This document shows, piece after piece, positions 58,385 through 64,000 of a stretch of 64,000 nucleotides of DNA. Location of the stretch: NCBI GenBank assembly GCA_963832355.1, contig CAWHTX010000009.1, forward strand, positions 1 through 64,000, read 5' to 3'. The stretch's first letter is position 1, and every line of letters begins with the position of its first letter. Made by a program: the position numbers and the translations under genes. Below the pieces are notes generated by a model, which searched no databases, was not told the DNA's origin, and saw nothing but the letters and a program-made list of their open reading frames with translations. Source of the DNA: DATFVA01 sp963832355 (GTDB lineage: Bacteria > Bacteroidota > Ignavibacteria > Ignavibacteriales > Ignavibacteriaceae).

Positions 58385-58392
58385 TATATTTG
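58385..58392 (+). promoter_or_regulatory. Promoter core (TATATTTG) before yifB
   Basis: TATATTTG 32 bases before the yifB start, matching TAnnTTTG. No convincing TTG box lies at the expected distance upstream, so the call is weaker than for the other two sites. Confidence 0.45.
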
Positions 58393-58423
58393 TGTTGCTC
58401 TAAATACTGATAAAAAAAGGGAA

Positions 58424-59962
58424 ATGCTCTCAAAAATTTATTCTAGTGCCACCTACGGTATCGACGCATACCTGGTTGAGGTGGAAACAAACGTAGAAAA
58501 AAAAATACCCGGGTTTACAATTGTTGGTCTCCCTGACATTGCTGTAAGAGAAAGCAGAGAGAGAGTATCAACTTCTATTAAAAATATAGGGATAGAATTC
58601 CCCAAAAGAAGAATAACTGTAAACCTCGCGCCGGCCGATATAAAGAAAGAGGGAAGTTCATTTGATCTGCCGATAGCCATCGGACTGCTTACCGCAACCG
58701 AAGGCATAAACCAAACCGATTTGAGTGATACTGTTTTTTTAGGAGAGCTCGCTTTTGACGGCAGGCTCAGACCAATAAAAGGGGCGTTACCGATTGCAGT
58801 TGAAGCCAGAAAGAGGAATATTAAAAGGATAATACTTCCCAAAGAATCAGCCGATGAAGCTTCAATAGTAGACGGAATAAACGTTTACGGAATGGAAGAC
58901 CTGTCGGAAGTTATTCAATTCCTGAATAATGAAATAAAAAAAGAAAAAACTGAAACTGAAGTAAAAAGCTTGTTCTCAATGGTGAATCAATATCATATTG
59001 ACTTTTCAGACGTCAGAGGGCAGGAAAATGTTAAACGCGCTATCGAAGTTGCCGCTGCAGGCTCGCACAATATCCTGATGATCGGACCCCCGGGATCGGG
59101 TAAAACTATGCTCGCCAGAAGAATTCCGTCAATACTTCCTCCAATGACCTTCGAAGAAGCCCTTGAAACTACCAAAATTCATTCTGTTGCAGGCATATTA
59201 TCGAAGGATAAGGCAATTGTTACAGAACGTCCTTTCAGAAATCCGCATCATACAGTCTCGGATGCAGCAATGGTAGGAGGAGGTTCGTTTCCCCGGCCGG
59301 GTGAAGTATCATATGCTCATTACGGTGTCTTGTTCCTTGATGAACTCCCCGAATTCAGAAAGAATGTGCTGGAAGTACTGAGACAGCCGCTTGAGGATGG
59401 GAAAGTTACTGTCAGCCGATCGAAGCTGTCACTCGAATTTCCGGCCAATTTCATGCTTGCTGCCGCAATGAATCCCTGTCCCTGCGGTTATTATACAGAT
59501 CCGTCCAAGGAATGCACCTGTGTTCCGCCGCAAATTCAGCGCTATATGGCCAAAATCTCGGGTCCTTTGCTAGACAGAATCGACATACACATTGAAGTCC
59601 CGGCTGTTAAGTATAAAGACCTGGCGTCAGAAGCAAAAGGTGAACCATCTTCTCTAATAAGAGAAAGGGTTATAAAAGCAAGGGAAAGACAGCTTGAACG
59701 GTTCAGGGGTTTAAAAAGTATATATAACAACGGTGATATGGGTTCGAGGGAAATCAGGCAGTTCTGCAAACTCGATTCTGCCGGAGCGGACTTAATGAAA
59801 ATGGCAATGACAAAACTGGGTTTTTCTGCGAGAGCTTACGACAGGATTTTGAAAGTCAGCAGAACAATAGCGGATCTTGAGAATTCGGAAAATATACTGC
59901 CTCAGCATATAAGTGAAGCAATCCAGTACCGCAGCCTTGACCGTGAACTCTGGAATCATTAG
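58424..59962 (+). CDS. comM: YifB/ComM family Mg-chelatase-like AAA ATPase
   Basis: 512 residues. N-terminal ribosomal S5-like fold (LVEVETNVEKKIPGFTIVGLPDIAVRESRERV), Mg-chelatase AAA core with Walker A GPPGSGKTMLARR (about 217-229) and Walker B LFLDELPEF, and the zinc motif AMNPCPCGYYTDPSKECTC. ComM homologues act as branch-migration helicases in natural transformation in proteobacteria; here the role is inferred from the family. It may matter that a broken type IV pilus locus is in the same window, as both can serve DNA uptake. Confidence 0.92.
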   Translation: MLSKIYSSATYGIDAYLVEVETNVEKKIPGFTIVGLPDIAVRESRERVSTSIKNIGIEFPKRRITVNLAPADIKKEGSSFDLPIAIGLLTATEGINQTDLSDTVFLGELAFDGRLRPIKGALPIAVEARKRNIKRIILPKESADEASIVDGINVYGMEDLSEVIQFLNNEIKKEKTETEVKSLFSMVNQYHIDFSDVRGQENVKRAIEVAAAGSHNILMIGPPGSGKTMLARRIPSILPPMTFEEALETTKIHSVAGILSKDKAIVTERPFRNPHHTVSDAAMVGGGSFPRPGEVSYAHYGVLFLDELPEFRKNVLEVLRQPLEDGKVTVSRSKLSLEFPANFMLAAAMNPCPCGYYTDPSKECTCVPPQIQRYMAKISGPLLDRIDIHIEVPAVKYKDLASEAKGEPSSLIRERVIKARERQLERFRGLKSIYNNGDMGSREIRQFCKLDSAGADLMKMAMTKLGFSARAYDRILKVSRTIADLENSENILPQHISEAIQYRSLDRELWNH

Positions 59963-60098
59963 TCCAGGGGCTGAATTTTAAGAATTTTCTAATACTAACC
60001 GAATTGCTTTTTAATTGATTTGATGAATACGTATATTTAAGGATTACTTCAAAAAGTCTCTATTTTCTAAGAAAACAAAAGATATCCCCCCTTTTTAA

Positions 60099-60130
60099 TT
60101 TGCTTTTTATTTTAAATAGAAATATATTTG
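60099..60130 (+). promoter_or_regulatory. Promoter of the tRNA-secE cluster
   Basis: TTTG (60099-60102) and TATATTTG (60123-60130), 20 bases apart, 18 bases before tRNA-Tyr. It matches the TTTG / TAnnTTTG consensus of Bacteroidota. Confidence 0.65.
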
Positions 60131-60148
60131 TTGCTCGTTTCGAAAACT

Positions 60149-60232
60149 GGGCGGACGCCGGAGTTGGAGAGCCGGGGCGGACTGTAAATCCGTTGGCTGA
60201 CGCCTTTGGGGGTTCGAATCCCTCGCCGCCCA
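60149..60232 (+). tRNA. tRNA-Tyr (GTA)
   Basis: Class II tRNA with a long variable arm (TTGGCTGACGCCTTTG) and anticodon loop CTGTAAA, giving GTA. The acceptor GGGCGG pairs with CCGCCC; pair 7:66 would be A-G and base 8 is C instead of the usual T. No CCA is encoded. Confidence 0.88.
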
Positions 60233-60337
60233 CAGCTAAGAAATTTTGTTAAGGGAATAACTTATTGAAAAATGATTCCCTTATTTTTTTGTGCGGAAAA
60301 ATCAAATCAGGTTCTTATAAATTTTGTTTGATCTAAT

Positions 60338-60411
60338 GCGGGAGTAACTCAGTTGGCTAGAGTCACAGCCTTCCAAGCTGTTGGTCGCGGGTTCGAGTCC
60401 CGTCTCCCGCT
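60338..60411 (+). tRNA. tRNA-Gly (TCC)
   Basis: Acceptor GCGGGAG/CTCCCGC, anticodon stem ACAGC/GCTGT with loop CTTCCAA giving TCC, T loop TTCGAGT. No CCA encoded. Confidence 0.94.
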
Positions 60412-60422
60412 CTGGAATTGCT

Positions 60423-60495
60423 GCTGACGTAGCTCAGTTGGTAGAGCACATCCTTGGTAAGGATGAGGTCACCGGTTCAATCCCGGTCGTCAGCT
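60423..60495 (+). tRNA. tRNA-Thr (GGT)
   Basis: Acceptor GCTGACG/CGTCAGC, anticodon stem CATCC/GGATG with loop TTGGTAA giving GGT, T loop TTCAATC. No CCA encoded. In most bacteria tuf follows this gene; here 97 non-coding bases precede rpmG. Confidence 0.94.
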
Positions 60496-60592
60496 CAAAA
60501 GAGTTGACTTGTAAGTTCCGGGATACCGGTTTGTCAGCTAAAGTTGATAAAGTATTACTGGCTAGATTAAGACAACCTAAAATTAAAATATT

Positions 60593-60742
60593 ATGAGAGA
60601 AATAATAACATTAGAATGCACGGAGTGTAAAAGAAGAAATTACACTACCACAAAAAACAAGAGACTGCACCCCGGCCGTGTTGAGTACAAAAAATACTGC
60701 CGCTGGGATAAAAAGCATACTGTTCACAAAGAAACAAAATGA
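60593..60742 (+). CDS. rpmG: 50S ribosomal protein L33
   Basis: A 49-residue protein reading MREIITLECTECKRRNYTTT. CxxC (ECTECK), a second region HPGRVEYKKYCRWDKKHTVHKETK and the size are typical of L33. Of the usual two CxxC pairs only the first is intact (the second is YC alone), a zinc-independent or hybrid form. It sits between tRNA-Thr and tRNA-Trp. Confidence 0.93.
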   Translation: MREIITLECTECKRRNYTTTKNKRLHPGRVEYKKYCRWDKKHTVHKETK

Positions 60743-60749
60743 GTTTGCT

Positions 60750-60823
60750 ACGTCAGTAGCTCAATTGGCTAGAGCAGCGGTCTCCAAAACCGCAGGTTGG
60801 GGGTTCGAGTCCCTCCTGACGTG
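60750..60823 (+). tRNA. tRNA-Trp (CCA)
   Basis: Acceptor ACGTCAG/CTGACGT, anticodon stem GCGGT/ACCGC with loop CTCCAAA giving CCA, T loop TTCGAGT. It starts 7 bases after the rpmG stop and precedes secE. No CCA tail encoded. Confidence 0.95.
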
Positions 60824-60852
60824 CAGAGTTAATTTAGGAAAGTCTTCTGAAT

Positions 60853-61035
60853 ATGAAAGAAAAAATTGTCAATTTCTTTAATGATGTCGTTAAAGAAATG
60901 AAAAAAGTAACCTGGCCTACTACCGATGAGCTAAAAGAGTCTACGGTAGTGGTTATTGTTGTCTGTCTGGTAATCGCAGCATTTACTTACATTATAGATA
61001 TGGCCATAAATCAAATATTTAAAGGAATTTTTTAG
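60853..61035 (+). CDS. secE: Preprotein translocase subunit SecE
   Basis: 60 residues: amphipathic start VNFFNDVVKEMKKVTWPTTDELKES, then one membrane helix (about 31-52), the minimal SecE form. It stabilises SecY in the translocon. It directly precedes nusG, as in most bacteria. Confidence 0.95.
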   Translation: MKEKIVNFFNDVVKEMKKVTWPTTDELKESTVVVIVVCLVIAAFTYIIDMAINQIFKGIF

Positions 61036-61047
61036 TTAGCGTTTAGT

Positions 61048-61584
61048 ATGGAATTTAAATGGTATGTAGTCAGAACATTTTCAGGTCACGAGAATAAGGT
61101 TAAGACCCTTCTCGAGAATGAGCTTAACGACAACGAGCAGCTTCGGGCCAAGATCCTGGAGATTCTTGTTCCTATGGAAAAAGTGTTCGAAGTAAAAGAC
61201 GGAAAAAAGAAAAGCAAGACTAAAAATTTCTTCCCTGGCTACATTCTTATCAATGCTGATCTTGATAACCAGGTAAAAGAGTTTATCCTCAATACGGCTT
61301 CAGTTATGGGTTTTCTCGGAACGAGAAATAATCCTAACCCTTTACAGCCGGAAGAAGTTAAGAGGATAGTCGGCCGGATCTCCCAGGATGAGAGCAGCGA
61401 AAGAATGGAGACAATATTCAGAACCGGTGACCTTGTGAAAATAATAGACGGACCATTTAATAATTTCTCCGGTACAATTCAGGAAGTGAACGAGGAGAAG
61501 ATGAAAATAAAAGTGATGGTTTCAATCTTCGGAAGAAAAACACCGGTTGAAATAGATTTTGTTCAGGCAGAATTAGAAAAATAA
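61048..61584 (+). CDS. nusG: Transcription termination/antitermination protein NusG
   Basis: 178 residues. NGN domain (WYVVRTFSGHENKVKTLLE, then PMEKVFEVKDGKKKSKTKNFFPGYI) and a KOW domain (about 125-178; FRTGDLVKIIDGPFNNFSGTIQEV). It binds RNA polymerase and couples it to Rho or ribosomes. Confidence 0.97.
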   Translation: MEFKWYVVRTFSGHENKVKTLLENELNDNEQLRAKILEILVPMEKVFEVKDGKKKSKTKNFFPGYILINADLDNQVKEFILNTASVMGFLGTRNNPNPLQPEEVKRIVGRISQDESSERMETIFRTGDLVKIIDGPFNNFSGTIQEVNEEKMKIKVMVSIFGRKTPVEIDFVQAELEK

Positions 61585-61606
61585 TTTTATTCGATAGGTA
61601 AATACT

Positions 61607-62032
61607 ATGGCAAAGAAAATAAGTGGATTTATCAAATTACAGATTCCTGCTGGTAAAGCTAACCCTTCACCCCCGGTTGGACCTGCCTTAGGTCAGAAGG
61701 GCGTGAACATAATGGAATTCTGTAAACAGTTTAATGCGAGAACACAGGACAAAGAAGGTTTAATTATTCCTGTAGTGATTACTGTTTTCGCGGATAAATC
61801 TTTTACGTTTATTACTAAAACTCCTCCGGCTGCTGTTTTATTAAAACGTGCAGCGAAAATTGAAAAAGGTTCGGCTGAACCTCACAGGAATAAGGTAGCA
61901 AAAGTAACCAAATCCCAGGTAAAAGAGATTGCAGAATTGAAGATGCCCGATCTGAATGCATTTGATGTTGACCATGCCATGAGCATGGTAGCCGGAACTG
62001 CAAGAAGTATGGGAATAACTGTAGAAGAATAA
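61607..62032 (+). CDS. rplK: 50S ribosomal protein L11
   Basis: 141 residues with the L11 N-terminal motif KLQIPAGKANPSPPVGPALG and the RNA-binding C-terminal domain (KEIAELKMPDLNAFDVDHAMSMVAGTARSMGI). It binds the GTPase-associated centre of 23S rRNA. Confidence 0.98.
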   Translation: MAKKISGFIKLQIPAGKANPSPPVGPALGQKGVNIMEFCKQFNARTQDKEGLIIPVVITVFADKSFTFITKTPPAAVLLKRAAKIEKGSAEPHRNKVAKVTKSQVKEIAELKMPDLNAFDVDHAMSMVAGTARSMGITVEE

Positions 62033-62054
62033 AAATTTTATAAATGGTGTAGCA

Positions 62055-62750
62055 ATGCAAAATTCAAAAAGAAACAAAGAGATATTAAAGTCAGTAGACA
62101 CCAAAAAAGAATACTCTATTATTGATGCCGTTCAGACTTTGAAAGGAAATTCTAAAGTTAAGTTTACTGAATCGGTCGACTGCGCAGTAAGACTTGGAGT
62201 TGATCCAAGGCATGCTGACCAGATGGTAAGAGGAACAGTTACACTGCCGAACGGAACCGGTAAGGAAGTAAAAGTTCTTGTAATTGCTAAAAGCGGAAAA
62301 GCACAGGAAGCTCTGGATGCCGGAGCTGAGTATGCCGGCTTTGAAGAATATCTGGAAAAAATTAAAGGCGGATGGACTGACGTTGATGTTATAGTTGCTA
62401 CTCCTGATTCGATGGGTGAACTGGGAAAACTCGGAAGGATCCTCGGTCCTAAAGGTTTAATGCCTAATCCTAAAAGCGGTACCGTAACGCAGGATGTTGC
62501 AAATGCAGTAAAAGAAGTAAAAGCCGGAAAAATAGATTTTCGTGTTGAAAAAGCTGGAATTGTTCATACATCAATTGGTAAAATGAATTTTGAAGCCGAA
62601 AAACTTGCTGAAAATGCCAGGGCTTTCCTTAATACAATAGTTAAATTAAAGCCTGCATCAGCAAAAGGGCAGTATATTAAGAGTATTTATCTGTCCAGTA
62701 CTATGGGTCCTGGACTGAAGATCAGCAAAGAAGAAGTTGTACAACACTAA
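62055..62750 (+). CDS. rplA: 50S ribosomal protein L1
   Basis: 231 residues with the L1 signature (GILGPKGLMPNPKSGTVT as RILGPKGLMPNPKSGTV near 133-150). It binds the L1 stalk and usually autoregulates the rplKA messenger. Confidence 0.98.
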   Translation: MQNSKRNKEILKSVDTKKEYSIIDAVQTLKGNSKVKFTESVDCAVRLGVDPRHADQMVRGTVTLPNGTGKEVKVLVIAKSGKAQEALDAGAEYAGFEEYLEKIKGGWTDVDVIVATPDSMGELGKLGRILGPKGLMPNPKSGTVTQDVANAVKEVKAGKIDFRVEKAGIVHTSIGKMNFEAEKLAENARAFLNTIVKLKPASAKGQYIKSIYLSSTMGPGLKISKEEVVQH

Positions 62751-62816
62751 AAGTTTACGCACTCATAAAATGCTTCTGGCCGATCCGATTAACATAAAAT
62801 CTGATACGGGAGAAAA

Positions 62817-63341
62817 ATGAAAAAAGAAGAAAAGGTGGATATCGTAAGCGAAGTTAAAGAGCTAATCGATAACTCCAACGCGGTGTATCTTACCGATTAT
62901 TCCGGTGTTACAGTTGCAGATATAAATGATATCCGTACTGAATTCCGGAAAGAGGGAATTAAGTATAAGGTATTCAAAAATACCTTATTCAAAAGAGCCC
63001 TCGATGAAAGCGGTAAATACGCAAAACTGTCCGATCATTTAGTAGGAATGACCGGGTACGCATTTGCAACTGCCGATAATCCGGTTGCTCCTGCAAAAGT
63101 TATCAAAAAATATTTTGATAGCATTCAGAAACTTTCTATGAAAGCCTGCTACATTGAAGATCAATACTATGACGGGAGCAGTTTGAATGAACTGGCTTCT
63201 CTCCCTTCAAAGAAAGAGATCATAGCAAGCATAATGGGAAGTCTGAATTCACCGGCATCCGGTATAGTCGGAGCAATAAATGCTGTTATGAGAGATCTTG
63301 TCAGTGTTATTGATGAGATTTCTAAGCGTGAAGCAGCATAA
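62817..63341 (+). CDS. rplJ: 50S ribosomal protein L10
   Basis: 174 residues. N-terminal RNA-binding domain (NAVYLTDYSGVTVADINDIRTEFRKEGIKYKVFKNTL) and a C-terminal helix that binds L7/L12 dimers. The 66-base leader before it is short for the usual L10 autoregulatory site. Confidence 0.97.
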   Translation: MKKEEKVDIVSEVKELIDNSNAVYLTDYSGVTVADINDIRTEFRKEGIKYKVFKNTLFKRALDESGKYAKLSDHLVGMTGYAFATADNPVAPAKVIKKYFDSIQKLSMKACYIEDQYYDGSSLNELASLPSKKEIIASIMGSLNSPASGIVGAINAVMRDLVSVIDEISKREAA

Positions 63342-63379
63342 ATTTTAATAAAGAATAAAATTACTAGGAGAAATATAAA

Positions 63380-63763
63380 ATGGCCGAAAAAGTAGCAGAA
63401 ATAGTTGAAAAGATCAAAGGATTATCTCTGTTAGAAGCAGCTGAATTAAAGAAAGCATTAGAAGAAGAATTTGGCGTAACCGCAGCAGCTCCTGTTGTAA
63501 TGGCAGGCGGCGGAGCTCCCGCAGCAGGCGGCGGAGCAGCAGTGGAAGAAAAAACAGAGTTTGACGTAATTCTTGAGGGTATCGGAGACAAGAAAATTAA
63601 CGTTATTAAAGTCGTAAGAGCTCATACAGGACTTGGATTGAAGGAAGCTAAAGACCTTGTGGATACTGCTCCAAAACCTGTAAAAGAAGGTGTGTCGAAA
63701 GAAGAAGCCGAAAAACTCAAAAAAGAGTTTGAAGAAGCCGGTGCAACCGTTCAGATAAAGTAA
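63380..63763 (+). CDS. rplL: 50S ribosomal protein L7/L12
   Basis: 127 residues. N-terminal dimerisation domain, Ala/Gly-rich hinge (AAPVVMAGGGAPAAGGGAA, about 35-54) and C-terminal domain (FDVILEGIGDKKINVIKVVRAHTGLGLKEAKDLVD). It recruits translation factors. AGGAGAAA ribosome binding site. Confidence 0.98.
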   Translation: MAEKVAEIVEKIKGLSLLEAAELKKALEEEFGVTAAAPVVMAGGGAPAAGGGAAVEEKTEFDVILEGIGDKKINVIKVVRAHTGLGLKEAKDLVDTAPKPVKEGVSKEEAEKLKKEFEEAGATVQIK

Positions 63764-63798
63764 ATCACAAATATTACCAGATATATTTACTAAAGTAG

Positions 63799-63821
63799 TA
63801 AGACGGGTGAAGTCCGTCTTA
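63799..63821 (+). terminator. Attenuator-like hairpin between rplL and rpoB
   Basis: TAAGACGG (63799-63806) pairs with CCGTCTTA (63814-63821), followed after a few bases by T-rich sequence (to 63840). Such partial terminators between rplL and rpoB lower the polymerase-to-ribosomal-protein ratio in other bacteria. Confidence 0.6.
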
Positions 63822-63901
63822 TTGCTTTTTATATTTTTTTGTACACGTTGTTTAGGTTCTGCTCTAAAGTAGTAAATGAACATTAATAGGAGGTTTATAA
63901 T

Positions 63902-64000
63902 TTGAATAATAATAGAATTTCCTTCGGTAGGATTGAGAGTGTTATTGAGTCTCCTGACCTGTTGAGTATCCAGAATGATTCCTTCGAAGATTTTGTCCAG
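63902..64000 (+). CDS. rpoB: RNA polymerase beta subunit, N-terminus (partial)
   Basis: 33 codons from a TTG start, 8 bases after a perfect AGGAGG. The reading NNNRISFGRIESVIESPDLLS followed by SIQNDSFEDFVQ matches the start of RpoB. It continues past the window edge. Confidence 0.92.
   Translation, partial: MNNNRISFGRIESVIESPDLLSIQNDSFEDFVQ

Noticed and set aside
60381..60881. Plus-strand open frames covering the tRNA genes
   Set aside because: They translate tRNA and spacer sequence; the real genes are the tRNAs and rpmG.

Overview
The window looks like a chromosomal segment of a low-GC, Gram-negative member of the FCB group, most likely Ignavibacteria (Ignavibacteriota/Chlorobiota side). 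This is an inference. It rests on three secreted proteins with a C-terminal sorting domain starting in the NYPNPFNP motif typical of type IX secretion cargo in that lineage, on TATATTTG promoter cores that fit the Bacteroidota-type TAnnTTTG consensus, and on the housekeeping gene set.

Left end (1-10.4 kb, all minus strand): a complete-looking type IV pilus / type II secretion-like assembly operon. The order is three pilin-like or exported subunits, a pilin, PilC, PilB, a PilT-like ATPase, a PilM-PilN (GspL-like) protein, a PilO-PilP protein and the start of a secretin. Almost every gene is broken by several single-base frameshifts, while the protein sequence between the breaks stays well conserved. 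A CheW-domain gene and an NtrC-type regulator upstream (10.5-12.6 kb) are intact.

12.6-26.6 kb: a broken small lipoprotein gene, tRNA-Pro(CGG), the intact pyrR-pyrB-pyrC operon with a well-formed PyrR attenuator, an 11-bp tandem repeat tract, a broken fibronectin-III lipoprotein gene, a DUF4783-like protein, a frameshifted NtrY-like sensor kinase, a frameshifted UvrD/AddA-type helicase-nuclease and a frameshifted flavin-binding protein. Several frameshifts sit in short homopolymers. No frameshift was seen after about 26.6 kb.

26.6-46.8 kb: mostly metabolic and envelope genes, all intact. They include a lipoprotein amidase, an SpmA-SpmB fusion, a 2-hydroxyacid dehydrogenase, alanine dehydrogenase, a CoA-transferase, a phosphoesterase, a GNAT enzyme, a ClC channel with CBS and TrkA-C domains, a PAP2 phosphatase, AMP nucleosidase, a TlpA-like lipoprotein, a large Rossmann-fold protein, a PTS IIA protein, hisS, lgt and rlmB.

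46.9-58.3 kb: two type IX cargo genes, a second copy of the 11-bp repeat tract in inverted orientation, an M16 protease, an aminotransferase, a nuoG-nuoH-nuoI fragment of the complex I operon and a third type IX cargo gene. 58.4-64 kb: yifB/comM, then the classic translation cluster tRNA-Tyr, tRNA-Gly, tRNA-Thr, rpmG, tRNA-Trp, secE, nusG, rplK, rplA, rplJ, rplL and the start of rpoB. The tuf gene that usually sits in this cluster is absent.

I found no phage, CRISPR, transposase or defence island. The points most worth a second look are the frameshift-ridden pilus locus, the PyrR attenuator whose terminator also carries the pyrR ribosome binding site, the paired 11-bp repeat tracts, the structured convergent intergenic region at 36.8-37.2 kb, and the missing tuf.
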